Positions 44,761 through 56,617 of a DNA stretch of 64,000 nucleotides are shown one piece after another. How positions within the stretch are numbered: the stretch's first letter is position 1; the number at the start of each line of letters is the position of its first letter. This stretch comes from Phlegmacium glaucopus. Taxonomy: Eukaryota; Basidiomycota; Agaricomycetes; Agaricales; Cortinariaceae. The notes under the pieces were generated by a model. The model was not told the origin of the DNA and did not search any database. It saw nothing but the letters and a program-made list of their open reading frames with translations. The position numbers were made by a program, and so were the translations under genes. The stretch covers positions 354,842 through 418,841 of the forward strand of contig MU130540.1 of the NCBI GenBank assembly GCA_015039465.1, read 5' to 3'.

Positions 44761-46462
44761 AAAAGAAAAAACATGGCTCGGTTACTATGGTGTTTGGACT
44801 GATATATTTTTATAGTCCACACTCTTTTTTCTTTTTCCTTTCGTCAGACCGTTCCCTGGTCGTTTCTGCCTTTTCACGAAAGAGGAACTTGCTGTCTTAT
44901 GGATTAAGTGTTAAAATGAACGTGTCGCTATCGTTCACTCGGGTGAGAACAGGGATCCTCGGAATCGTGCGAGGGCATTCACTATTATAACTATGTACAA
45001 GTTATGTAGATGCAAAACAATAAAACGAAATAGGGAATAGTGTAAAACTGTATGAAGTAAAACAAAAGGGCTAGTGGGCCACAAGAATGTAAGGGCCACT
45101 ATCCCATTACGGCCCGATCTCATCATCCAACCAACTGTCACATACGGAATTCTGCTCGCAGCAGTCATGATCATCCTCTCTACCGCACACGTCGCTTCAT
45201 AGCTTCTTCAAGGTTTCGACTGTTAACAATATTCGACGCCAAGAGGTCCACTGGAGTTCTATAGAAACAATGTATTTCCGAAGAGGAAGCAATGTGTGTA
45301 CCCTTCTTTTTCGTTCGTCTTTTTGGCTTCTCGGGGGGTTTTTTTTTTGTCTTTCTATTGCATGATTTTGAGAACACTGGTACTACCCTAACCCGTTTTT
45401 TCTTTCGTAGATACGCATAGATGCATGTTGTTATCATCGACCCTTCTCGTTTTATCAACTTTTCCTTCCTTCCTTGTTTTTATAACACATTCATTATTAT
45501 AAATGCCCTAACGCTGTACTAACTCATCACTCCATCTTCATACGGCGTCGCATTTCCTCATCAAACCTACAGACGTAAACCGTTGAGTGGAAGTGGTAAT
45601 GAAAGAGAGAAACGAGAGAGCGGGAGAGAGCGGGAGGTGGAACCGGAGAGAGAGGGATAGGAAAGATGGCAGGATCATAATCGAGAAACGATGCAAGAGG
45701 TGCAAAAGGCCCAGGAAAGCAGAAAGAGGAAGGGTTCGGGCTGGTTACTTCCCCTGTTTCGTAGCAGCGCGTCAACGTTCTCCACTGTCGCCTCGATAGC
45801 CTCTATTGGCTCCTGATAGAGAAGGTAGGCGTCAGCAGAGGGAAAGGGAAACGGGACTGTTTTATCGGCTGTTTATCTTTTTTTTGTTCTTTTTTTTTTG
45901 GTTTTTACATGTTTATTTCATGGTTTTGAGAACACGGATACTGACGAAACATTTTCTTGCTGGTCTCTCGCTTCCCAGGCTATTCGTCCGAGGTATGTAC
46001 CTTGGGTGGACAATATGGAAGACGAAAACTATGCGATTGCGGCATCTGCCATGATATCGCACAGAAAGATTCTGACGTCCATGGCCAGCAGATGAATAAA
46101 TAAAATTAATTCATAACATGTATTTTCAAATTATAATGCTTAAGCGGGGCCGCGCAGCAGGGAGAAAAGAATTGAAAATAGATCATGTAGGTAAATGTTA
46201 CTGCATCATAAATTACTTCACCCCAATCACAATATTCTCATGGGGGAGACCTTCTAAGTACTTTCTGTCATTTCTGATGTTGGTGATCGAACTCGATCGT
46301 CGTCGTCGACGACGTGGAGACGGACATAGGTCCTTATGTAAGCTGACACAATCATACGAATCACAGTCACTCCTCTTCACGCTGTCCATCCTCGTCTAAA
46401 TCCAACACTTACTCGTCCAAACTGCAGATCTCAAAAAGCTGGGGTCTTATTCACCGACAACT

Positions 46463-46729
46463 CTACAGCCACGCCCCTCGTTTTTGGATGGGTCTTTTTC
46501 TCTCTTTTATGCAAGGTTCTGCTAGTATAGCGTGGATTTCTTTAGGCGGTGGCCCGCGGTGCGCCCACCCAAGTTTCCCTGATCTTGTGCCCGATATAAC
46601 TCTTTCCGTTAGGCAATGGATAAGCACATACGATTGTTGATATCCCATGGGTCTATAACTACTTCGACGGATCATGTACGTCTGGCCACATTTACTAGAC
46701 CCCAACGACCCGTTGCGACAGTTGATCAT
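46463..46729 (-). pseudogene. Conserved-frame segment of unknown protein (repeated)
   Basis: The minus frame G-S-S-K-C-G-Q-T-Y-M-I-R-R-S-S-Y-R-P is preserved at 54860-55126 (G-S-S-K-C-G-Q-T-Y-I-I-R-R-N-N-H-R-P). Conservation of frame in two diverged copies suggests real coding ancestry. No family recognised. Confidence 0.35.
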
Positions 46730-48347
46730 CGTGTATTTGATCAGTTTGCCCAGATTGAGAGCTACTTTCCCTTCTTCTGATCATGTCACTCAAAGTTTCT
46801 ACGATAAGGCGTGGGTCGAGAACCACGCTTTGACTCTGCCTGTCCCTGATGTCCCCCATAATGATGCTTGATCACGATCACATCCACCATGTATGGTGAA
46901 TCACGATTGATATCATCTACCCACGACGACCCCGATTCATACTGCTTTCTTCGGTCGACCATGCTTATCTATATCTCGTCTGCGGCGGTTCACCGCTCGG
47001 CCATTAGGCCACGCTCTCACTCACACGCGTAAAGTCTGTAATTTTAGGTCCTTGGGCCTCAATTCGCACTCTACGTCGAGATATTTTGATTTGTTTTTCC
47101 CTTTGTCTTTCGAATTCGAGACTCGGACTTGGCCTCTATAGCACGGGATCACATACTCTCTCTTTCCGTCGGCTGGCGCCCAGATTTTAGACCCGGATTC
47201 ATCCTTGGACTGGTCTATCATTAGTACTCTCAAACTGGACCAATATGGTCTAACATCGTAAGCATATAACATCTAACGAACAACATAGAAGACAATAAGA
47301 ACTTGAAGGTTTTGTCGCGTATTTGATCACTTCACTCACATTGAGCGCTATTTTCCCTTCTTCTGATCATGTAACATACTACTCAAATTTTCAACGATTA
47401 GGCGTGAGTGAATCATGCCTGATTACAGATCACGACGATTGATATCATTTATCCACGACAACCCCGACTCATACTGCTTTCAGTCGACCATGCTTAACTA
47501 TTCATCTCACCTACGACGGTCCAGCCATTGAGCCACGCTCTCACATGTGTGAAGTCTGGCTAATCTTATGTCCTTGGGCCCAGTTCGCATTCTATGTCGA
47601 GAATTAGTTTTTCCCTTTCTCTTTCAGATTCGAGACTCGAATTTGGCCTCTCTATAGCTCGGGGTCACAGACTCTCTCTTCCAGTCGGCCGGCGCCCAGC
47701 GTTTAGACCTGAATTCAACCTTGGAATGGTCCAGCATTAGTACTCTCGATTTTGATCAATATACTCACAAGCTATCCAGTCGGCGAGGATGGTCCAACAT
47801 CGTAAGTATATAGCATCCATCTTAATAGCAACATAGAAGGAAAACAAGAACTTGAAAATTTCGCCGATGAGAGAACGTGTAAATAGACAGCATGTAAGTT
47901 TCCAACTTGAATTACAAGGGTTTCGTGAAAAGATAATCGAACCACGCTTTTATCTTGTTAAAAACATATTGCCATAAATTTTCTGCCGCAGAGGTGGTAG
48001 CAGCAGCGTTCCTCATCGTGGTACCAGTGCCGAGGGCCTCTGTTATATCCACTTCTGACGGAAGATTCGAATAAGGATACGAGGCACGCTGAAATTTTGA
48101 GGGTCGGGTGGACCGTGGAGTGGGAGGATATACATGTTCGACATTATTGGATGACGAAGTTGACTATGTTAATTGGTTTCTGAGCATATTGCCCGCGTTT
48201 TCGAATGATTGCTTACCGTGCGACGCGCCGCTGGTAGTTCTCCTGGTCCCGTCTGTGGTATTTTGCGGCACTGATGGGGTATTGTGTCTGCTTGACCATA
48301 CTTGTGAGTGTTATTTCGATAGGACCCAAATATGCGGCTTACTTCAT

Positions 48348-48978
48348 CAGTAACTTTGCATCTGAGTTTCCAGAGGTTGCACAACATAGAAAACATGAGA
48401 AAACACACAGAAACTATGGAAACTCAGACATCAGGAAACTTATGTCCCTTTTCCAGGAAACACACCTGTTGGGTGGGGTGTGGGAACCTAGGAAACTTGT
48501 AGAAACTCGAATTTAACAATTTACATACATAATTACTCTAGTAAGACTACAAATGATGAGCAGATGCTCATGGGAATTGGGCGAAAAGTGGTGGCCTTTA
48601 TATAAGTAAATGGGCTCAGGGTTAGTTCGCTAGAATATTCCATCAATTGCTTGACATTGACAACTGGAATTGATGGAATATTCTGGTGATTTCTAGCAAG
48701 CTAACCCTGAGGCCAGTTACTTATATAAAGCCACCACTGCACAGTTAATTCCCCACTAGCATCAGCTAGTCGTAGTCTTACTAGTTACTAGTAACTAGTA
48801 GTATTACTTTGGTAGACTAAATTTCGTAGTGACTGAATACTTAGCATTTTTGTTGTCATACAATGTAAGAACTGCAGAGTTTCTGTGTTTCTGTGTTTCC
48901 AGGCTTCCGAAAACCCAGAATCATGTAGAAACAAATGAAAACTCTTGAAAACACGGAATCTGAAATGCTATTTTACTG
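48348..48978. mobile_element. TIR element with CAGTAA ends and GGAAAC/GTTTCC repeats
   Basis: Left end CAGTAACTTTGCATCTGAG, right end complement CAGTAAAATAGCATTTCAG. Interior ends carry many GGAAAC, GAAAAC and GTTTCC motifs. It interrupts a copy of the repeat block at 48330. No clear TSD. A TA-flanked foldback element is nested in it. Confidence 0.65.
48541..48781. mobile_element. 241-bp foldback MITE flanked by TA
   Basis: Nearly the whole element is an imperfect palindrome: GTAAGACTACAAATGATGAG... against ...CTAGTCGTAGTCTTAC, with the arms sharing TTTATATAAGTAA and GGAATATTC. TA at 48539-48540 and 48782-48783. Confidence 0.75.
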
Positions 48979-49399
48979 ATGTTGAGGAACGCCTATCTGG
49001 GTCATCGGCAGAGGGAGCAAGGAGTACGGTGGGGAAGGTGGACTCTAAGCGAAATAACTTTATTTCAGTTATATTGTAGAGAGACTATGAATGAGTTTGA
49101 CCTTCGATCGGCAGGGCTTTGCCGATAAACGTCCTGTCGGCACTTTCGGTATCATTGAAGGAGCTTGTATTCGTTTTGGTTTGACTACGATCTACATGGA
49201 TAAAGTCGCCTTGAATTGTTATGTCGGTCCTCGTAGTAAACAGAGAGAAATTTAACATCCAGCGCAGCTAACCGGGAGGATAGTTATTGGAGAAGAAAGC
49301 GATAAAGTGAATAAGGGGCGCTACTGGCTACATGACCTCTTTTTTCACATTGGTCCTTTAAAACACTGGAACTGTAAAAAAAAATGAGAGGATCCCCGC

Positions 49400-50130
49400 C
49401 TCCCATGTATTCTAGCACCTGGGAAATGAAATTGATATTAAATATTTCATGTCAACCTTGGGAAAACATAGTATCTGATGACTGACTAGATACAAGTGGT
49501 CACGGTCCTGGAAGCTGTAATAGAGCCTTACTGGGAATGAACCAAAGAGGCATGTTTGAGCACATTGAGATCAGTGTGGAAATGGTCTTCTTGGCCTTTG
49601 CGGAGCATATCGACCTTATGCAACTGCAACGGTAATCAGTGTGCAAGTAAGCGACGGTTTCCGATGCCACTTGCCTGCTTCGTTGCGTAAATACTACCAG
49701 TTGACTTTTCCTTTACAGGAGAGACAACGCCGAAGGCGCCCGGTCCTTCAAGTAAGTCAATAATCCATATTATATGGGTGAAAAAAACCAACCATGCCCG
49801 ATGGTTTGTAGATTCACAAAAGCACTGACATCGACCCTTTGTCTTCGTTCCCGTAAACTGACAGTTTCATTCTGGCGCCAACGAGCTCTAAGAAATTCTT
49901 TCTGTGCTTGATTGAGTTGCATTTGAATCATATCCCTTTCCATAGACTCTTTCCTTTGTTCGCGTGATAAAGAGTGCCGAAACAATGGAAAGTAGAGATT
50001 TTTGAAGTAGATCCGGGCGGAAACGGCCCTCTCCAAGGTAGCCAGAGGAGGCGTTATGATTCTCGGAGGTGCTGGACCTTGACCAGTTTCTCCCAGCTGG
50101 CTCGGGTTTTGATCATCCTCTTAAACCTCA
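49400..50130 (-). pseudogene. NDR/Orb6/Cbk1-type kinase, N-terminal and early kinase-domain fragment
   Basis: Minus strand. About 50130-49788: proline-rich leader, then V-S-A-R-I-Y-F-K-N-L-Y-F-P-L-F-R-H, E-R-D-M-I-Q-M-Q-L, R-A-R-W-R-Q-N-E-T, V-D-V-S-A-F-V and I-G-H-G, the NDR-specific N-terminal region leading into the glycine loop. An intron of about 47 bp follows, then G-A-F-G-V-V. A second intron follows the lysine-bearing K-Q, then K-V-D-M-L-R-K-G-Q-E and, near 49516, Y-Y-S-F-Q-D-R-D-H-L-Y-L-V. The sequence decays after that; no HRD or DFG motif is present. Retained introns mean DNA-level duplication and not retrocopying. Intact relatives act with Mob proteins in polarity and septation signalling. 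Confidence 0.7.
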
Positions 50131-50897
50131 GGGTGCGATCTGAGACCGCCCCACTTATATATAGGTTAGCGCAACCGGGGGGTGGTAATTGGAGAGGTGG
50201 TAATTGGAGAGGAGAATGATAACGTGGATAAGGGATGTGGCTGCAGGAACTCCTTTTCACGTTGGTTCTTGAAAACACTGGATATAACACCCAAATTGAT
50301 TTATCTGCACAGTAATGCTATATTCGTTTAGTGTTGTTTGATTCCAGATCTATCCGAATTTGGAATCTATTGAAATTTGACACTCCATGGCCAGGTACTA
50401 ATGCTAAAAATGGACTGGAGGAAATTTTTTAAGATTCAGACTCGAGTATGTTACTAACATATGTGTAGATTAATCTGAACAATCATCTATAATCTGTGAA
50501 ATTCAGTTAAAACTATTCTTTTCATACTCCTGATCCCTTCACGGTGGAGGTTGCCTATTGAATTGGGCCCAAAAGTGCTTCAAGTTTTAACTTTTGCGTG
50601 TTGTTTAAGTTGTCAACCATACCTGCTGGTTGATATTATGCCATCTATCTCAATGTTCTCATCTTCCACGATTGAATTGATAACCACCACTTTGTCTGAC
50701 GTAAGTTCTGTCAAGCCGTGAGATTCATCAGCTAATTGAGACAATATCATTCAACGCCCATTTGAGAAGTACCTTGTAATGATAATATCGAAGGCGGGGA
50801 CTGTGGGAAGGCGGCGGCTGCCAGTGATTTTGCACGGGAAAATTGATGGCCAGCCAAACGAATAAACAGATAGATTTATTACATCAAATTATAATAT

Positions 50898-51296
50898 TCA
50901 AACGGAAGCGCCAAGGCCACGCAGCAGGGAAAAAATAATCGAAAACAGATTACTACATCGTGCGCTGGTGGTTGCTGTGTGTATGGGTTGCTGTGTGTAT
51001 GAAGGGTCCGCCGTTGGTCCGCCGCCGTTGCTTGTAGCACTGCCTTCCAAGCTTCTCATAAACGTCCCCTTCAACCTCCCATTGGTGAAGTATAAAATTG
51101 GGCTGGAGCCGGCGGGGAAGTTGAAGTAAATAGCAATGGTGATCGTAGTGCTGTTGTTTTCTGGTAATGTAATGGCAGTAGTACTTCCCGGAGTTGGAAC
51201 AACATGCGCCATCGATGGCGCTAGAAAAAACCCCGGAGAAGCCAAAAAGACGAACATACACGTGTAGCTTCCTCTTACATCGTTTTGACAAAACAC
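50898..51296 (-). CDS. Candidate small secreted protein, GPI-like tail
   Basis: 132 codons. A hydrophobic segment (F-V-F-L-A-S-P-G-F-F-L-A) at about residues 14-28 could be a signal peptide or anchor. A Thr/Ser/Asn-rich body follows, with a hydrophobic C-terminus (N-L-F-S-I-I-F-S-L-L-R-G-L) like a GPI-addition signal. A decayed relative of the 3' end exists near 46120-46180. Another frame overlaps it (50953-51330) and seems less protein-like. Unrecognised family. Confidence 0.3.
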   Translation of the reverse strand: MFCQNDVRGSYTCMFVFLASPGFFLAPSMAHVVPTPGSTTAITLPENNSTTITIAIYFNFPAGSSPILYFTNGRLKGTFMRSLEGSATSNGGGPTADPSYTQQPIHTATTSARCSNLFSIIFSLLRGLGASV

Positions 51297-52467
51297 CTGC
51301 GGACCTCCTGGTGTCGAATCTTGCTAACATTCGGAACCTTTGAGAAGCTATGAGGCGACGTGTGCGGTAGAGAAGATGATCATGATTGTGCTATATGCAA
51401 GGAGAATTCTGTATGTGGCAGTCGTTGGATAATGAGATCGGGGTGTAATGGGACAGTCACCGCGGTGATTTTACTTGTCCCCAAGTGTATATGTACTGCG
51501 GGTGATCTTCTACATATATCCAACTACTTGCGACACTAGTACTCAACTCGAAAAAAGGGGAGAGTGTAAGTATACAGCATGTAATTAACTTGAAATTTTC
51601 AGTCTGGATCACAAGGGTTTTGTGAAGATGTAACTCAACAACCTATCGAACCACGCTTTTATCTTGATAAAAACATATTGACATAGATTTTCCGCTGCAG
51701 GGGTGGTACCAGTGCCAAGGGGTTCTGGTATATCCACTTCTGATGGGATATTCAAATAAGGATACGGCGCGCGCTGAAATGCCAAGGGTCGAGTGGACCG
51801 CGGAGTGGGAGGGTATAAATGCTCGACGTTGTTCGATGAAGAAGTTGACTATTGATCCAAATTTAATTGGCTTTTGAGCATATTACGAATGATCACCCAC
51901 CGTGCGACGCGCCGCTGGTGCTCCTGATGGCTCTGTCTGTGATGTTGGGCAACGCTGCTGAGGTATTGTGCCTGTTTGACCATACTTGTGAGTCTCATGT
52001 ATCGGACCATCAAAAAGTGCAGCTTACTTGAAGAAGGCCCATCTTCAGATGGGGTACAGGGTACGCTAAGAGAAGTCGACTCTAAACCGTAGGCTTCAGT
52101 AATTATCCTGGAGGCGAGAACAAAAATATATATTTACCAAGAGATGATGGTGGTTGACTCCTGTCGGATACAGTTTCGATAGTATTGTGGGAGTTTGTAT
52201 TGGTTGTGTTCCGACTATAATCCACAATGTAGCAGTCCCCTTGGACTACCATATGGCTGCTAGTGGTAAAGAGAGAGTAGTTTGACATTATGATGTAGTA
52301 CAACTTGGGAATTGCAGATGGTGGGAGATGGCGACCGGTGCAGTATTTAGGCTTGTACATATTATATAGGAACCATAGATTATGATAATGCTCAGAGCAT
52401 CGAAACTTCCATATAGGGGGGAAGGAGGGACCCATAAGTGTAATTTAATTAGTAGAAACTCTAGATC

Positions 52468-52807
52468 TAAATTCCGGACCGGGGGTCAGTTAGTTAGTCC
52501 GGCCGCCAACCAGCTGCAGACCTGAAAAAATAAATTTGGACCCCTGATTTTTCATCCGAATTTGATCATTATTTTAATAAATATGGGCTCTAACATACTG
52601 TAAATAACTATAATACATAATTCCTTGGAATGGTTTTGTGCCGTCATATACATCTAAATTTAGAAATAATTGTAATATTTAAATAATTATGTGGAATTAT
52701 TATATATAGACACAACTTCCTTATGTTAGTTAGTTAGTCCAGCCAGAAAGTCCTTGACAAAAAAATTGACCCCGGGTACTTTTTTCTGATCCCGGTGCCC
52801 CCTTAGT
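52468..52807. mobile_element. 340-bp TIR element, 8-bp TSD TCTAGATC
   Basis: TSD TCTAGATC at 52460-52467 and 52808-52815. The ends are imperfect inverted repeats (TAAATTCCGGACCGGGGGTC against ACTAAGGGGGCACCGGGATC). GTTAGTTAGTCC occurs near both ends. Non-coding. Confidence 0.65.
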
Positions 52808-53489
52808 TCTAGATCCTGGAAAATGGTAGAGTCCCAACCTGTCCTAACACCAACCCGACACCCATCTGGGCATTAAACTGGCACTTACAATATCGGACTC
52901 TGAAATTTCCCTTGGATCTCGGTATCACATCAGCAGCGGGAACTTGAACCAGGCGTTACATCAAAGTGAACGTTGAGTGAACGTCAGCATACTACTTGAC
53001 CTGATCACGACTGGCTAGCGAGGCTACGTTTTGGGCGTCTTTCTGTCATGTCTGTGCTGACATGGTTCTGCCAGGGCTCGTGGGAGCCTGAGGCTCCGCA
53101 TCTAATAGAGGTGACATATAGTGTCGATGATGGTCGGTAAGTAGGTATTCGAGTTTCGGACACGTTTGGGAGCTAGCGCGTGGCATATCGAAGTAACAGA
53201 ACGGTGGAATTCTCATACATTTATTCAGTGTAATCATGCTCAGCTCATTGAGTGATATTTTGGCATATTTTCCCCCATTTGTTCAGGGGATGGTCAAAAT
53301 CCAAAGTCATACAAATGTCCTTATCAAGTCCCTATATACATATTTCCACGGTTGTAGTTCAAGTTTCCATTTGCGCAGGTTGCGGCGACGTACAGATGCG
53401 GACAGCAAAATGCATCACTGGACCCCAAAGTTTAAAATCACTCTCTTGTCAAGTCCTGTCAGGTTTTCTGTAAGCTTTTAGTAATACTA

Positions 53490-54180
53490 ATTTGATATCG
53501 ATAGACACAGATACTTAGGCGGACTCTAGAATTTGGAGTCCGCATGCGAGCAAAGAGAAATGATGATTCTGGGAAGTGCTGGGAATGGCAGGAAATGGCA
53601 GGAAAGCCATGGCCAATTTACTAGCCAGGAATTGGCAATACCTAAACACCTCGGAACCCTGACTCGCCTCATAATCAAGGGGGACCCGGGCCATTGGACC
53701 TGAGTAGGAGGGGCCAACCCGCTTAAATTTTTTACTAAAACCATATATTTAGGGCCATCTGGGCTATTCTCCAGCCTTGTAAGGTATTTAGAGGGCTCCT
53801 GAGGTCATCCTGACCAGCTTTTTATGATAATGAAAACATTTAGCCATTTTTTGACATAAAAAATCTTCGAAAACATTGGAGATATGTTCTCCGAGATTTC
53901 CCATCACAGAGAATGACCAGAAACATACCTTATTTGGGCGGAGCCTCCAGCCCTTAAAAAATTTACCTACCCAGAGCAATTTTAGCAATCCTGGGCCTGG
54001 GCCCCCTTTGCTTATAATCTAATTGTTAGATAGATTTTTATCTCGGTATAAAATTTCTTATGTATGCTAGAAGATGCTAGAGGGTACAAATTGATCTAAC
54101 TAAAACCTATAAGGGTAGCAACCGACGACTGATCCTGATTCTTGTCTCAGTGGGGTTGAGATGGCATCACATTTGTATAG
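53490..54180. other. Stretch without recognised feature
   Basis: GGAAATGGC repeats near 53580-53620 and otherwise nothing I can assign. Confidence 0.4.
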
Positions 54181-55504
54181 GACTAAGCTAGAATTGGAGG
54201 TCTTACGTGAAGGCACATTGAAGCGGAGATGACTAGTCTTGTCCCCATCCGTTGTTAGGTTCGGAGCAAGCCCCTTGCTCCGGGCCGCGGAGCGGGCACC
54301 TTCGCAGGTGTTGCGGAGTATGAAATGCGTACCATAAAAGGTCCAGAACAAAACGAAGCAGACAAATACCGGCAGAAGAACGGCGGCTTGGAACGAACCT
54401 AGTTGGTCGAGTCACAAATGTCATACCATCTCTTACATAAGAGTCTTATCCAAGTCTTATCACTTAGATCAGCGCTAACCTTACTCAACTTCATTCCTGA
54501 CATCGGGAAAAAAAAAAGAAACCTTCATTGACAGTGATGCCCGCTAATATGAGACCACCGTCACTGAAGACGACAACATGTGTACATCACCAGGGATTGT
54601 GAAGAAGCCTCCGAGGTTGATGGTGCAGTTACAATTCAGACTGAAGTAACTCTACAGAATGGTGGTGGAAAAATTGCATAAGTTTTAAATTTAACGGATA
54701 CACTAATAAAATCATTTGGATTCACTTATTTGGGGAGACAAAGAATGCATGCAAGTGAGAAGAAGGTGGGTTTCTCGCGAGCGTGACGGGATCATAGCGT
54801 CGTGACACAATCACAGTCACTCCTCTTACCTCGTCCACATTCCAAAAAAAACTGGCTATTCATTGTTTTTGCACAGATATTTTTCTTTCTTTTGGGTAAG
54901 GTTCTCTGCCAGTATAGCATGGATTTTTTTGGGCCCTGAGCTCATCTTCAGACTTCAAGTTTCCCTGGTCTTGGATAAGCATATATGGTTGTCGATATCC
55001 CTGTGGTCTATGATTATTTCTACGGATTATGTACGTCTGGCCACATTTACTGGACCCAACGACCCGTTGCGACCGATGATCATTGTGTATTTTATCATTG
55101 CACTCATTGATATCATCTATCCACAACGACCTCGACTCATACTATTTTCAGTCGACCATGCTCCCCTATCCATCTCACCTACTATGGTTCAGCCATTTAA
55201 GCCACCTTAAACCATGCTCTCACTCACATGCGTAAAGTATGTATAATTTTATGTCTTTGGGCCCAGTTCACTCTCCACGTCGAAATATTTTGAAAATTTG
55301 TTTTTCCCTTTGTCTTTTAGATTCGAAACTCGTACTTGGCCTCTTTAATAAAGACTAATTTGAAACGATGATGTTGTACAACTTGGGTGTTACGGATGGT
55401 GGGGGACGACGGTAGGTACTAAATTACTGAGCTCTTAAGCTTTTAGTTGTCATATATGAAACGTAGATTCTAATATTGTTTGGACAGATTGTTTGGAGTC
55501 TGGC

Positions 55505-56164
55505 GTAGTTAGCAATTTGGTCTTGCCCGTTCATTCGCCGGAAAGTGTGGTGCAGCCCCTCCAGAATTGGTCAATCCCCTAACCCGCTTCGAGAGGGATC
55601 GATCCAGGCGCACAGCCATTCCTGTCAGCCTTCACACTTACCTGAAAGTGATGATGCTTTACTAGCATACATGACGGCAGCGGATGGAGATTCGGTAATT
55701 GAAGAATTGCTGCCTGATACTGCGCTTTCTTTTTCAGTTCTACCTACCACTGCTACGACGATGACAACTACTTTATCGGCCTCCAACAACAAATGACGAA
55801 GACCAAAGCTTAGGTCGATGTAACAGGTTTGGGCTATGGAAGACGTTGGCGAGGGAGGATGTTGAAAACCGTGTTTTGCCGGAGAAGGAGCAGGCGGCAA
55901 ATACCTGTGCCGTTGGTACGCCTCCGAGTCCTCTTGCGGAAGGGCGACATATGACTACTCCTTCAGGAAAAGGTATCTTTGACCCCGTTGTTATTACATG
56001 TGGCTGATGAATATGTTCTGCTTCAATTTAGATCTTGCCAGGGATAGTCTCAGAAATGGTGAAACAAATACAACAGAGAACGGGAGTGATCCCTCTCAGC
56101 ATGCTAAAGTGGCCCGCCCCTGTCTTATCAAGCCACACGCGTTGGCATTGCTACATCAGGTAAG
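55505..56164 (+). pseudogene. Unknown gene fragment, paralogue of 43040-43415, cut by an LTR
   Basis: Frames with S-H-S-C-Q-P-S-H-L-P-E-S-D-D-A, A-D-G-D-S-V-I-E-E-L-L-P-D-T and, later, E-K-E-Q-A-A-N-T-C-A-V-G. An intron-like GTATCT...TTTAG at about 55973-56031 joins to D-L-A-R-D-S-L-R-N-G and then A-L-A-L-L-H-Q followed by GTAAG at 56160-56164, where the second Ty3 element begins. Longer than its paralogue. Product unknown. Confidence 0.4.
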
Positions 56165-56601
56165 TGTTACGGCGACTATAAGCTTGCACTCGCGTTCGGT
56201 GCTGGGCCGATAGACCAAATAACTAAGGACTTAGATACAACTGCAACCGTGTTCAACAAGTTAAGACTGAGGGTGACAAGTTCTGAGCAAGCTGTGTAGA
56301 TTAAGACCGTAAGAGTACAAAGGTCTAAACTAGGGATCATGGCTATGGGTATGGCTCTTATATACTAAGGGGTCGAGTCAGAGATAAGGGGATGGTCCGT
56401 GCTGGGAGTACGAGTCGGTACGAGTCAGAGATAGAGGGAACGGAAGCGATAGCTAAGTATAGTACACAGAAGGTTCAGGGCAAAGGGTAGGTAGGGAAAG
56501 GAGGTGGTGTAGGAAGAGAACGATGAAGGAGAATGTAATGTATAGTAAGGAAAGGGGAGAAAAAGGAATGGGGGCTATGCGCGTACCAGACGTTCATAAC
56601 A
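56165..56601 (-). repeat. 3' LTR of Ty3 chromovirus 2 (437 bp)
   Basis: Starts TGTTACGGCGACTATAAGC and ends GTTCATAACA on the plus strand. The first 61 bp recur at 63940-64000. Contains AAAGGTCTAAACTA at 56319-56332, whose complement pairs with the primer site. Confidence 0.88.
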
Positions 56602-56617
56602 TTAGCCCATTGTTAGC

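Larger units (their letters stand above)
35096..47280 (+). repeat. Segmental duplication, copy 1
   Basis: Eight blocks recur downstream in the same order: 35096-35372, 35560-35740, 37565-37620, 38140-38560, 38570-38830, 39165-39850, 42720-43480 and 46480-47280. Copy-specific insertions break the collinearity (hAT-like 35755-37532, Crinkler/RHS fragment 37700-38135, TIR elements 40118-42265). Divergence by eye is of the order of 15-20 percent. Confidence 0.65.
47281..55990 (+). repeat. Segmental duplication, copy 2 with a partial third copy at its left
   Basis: Matching blocks: 50165-50285, 50412-50600, 51330-51370, 51610-52040, 52080-52400, 52815-53450, 54190-54640 and 54860-55350. A partial additional copy has 47320-47830, 47880-48345 and 49088-49370. 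A further copy of the sixth-seventh block region is at 55505-55990. Confidence 0.65.
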
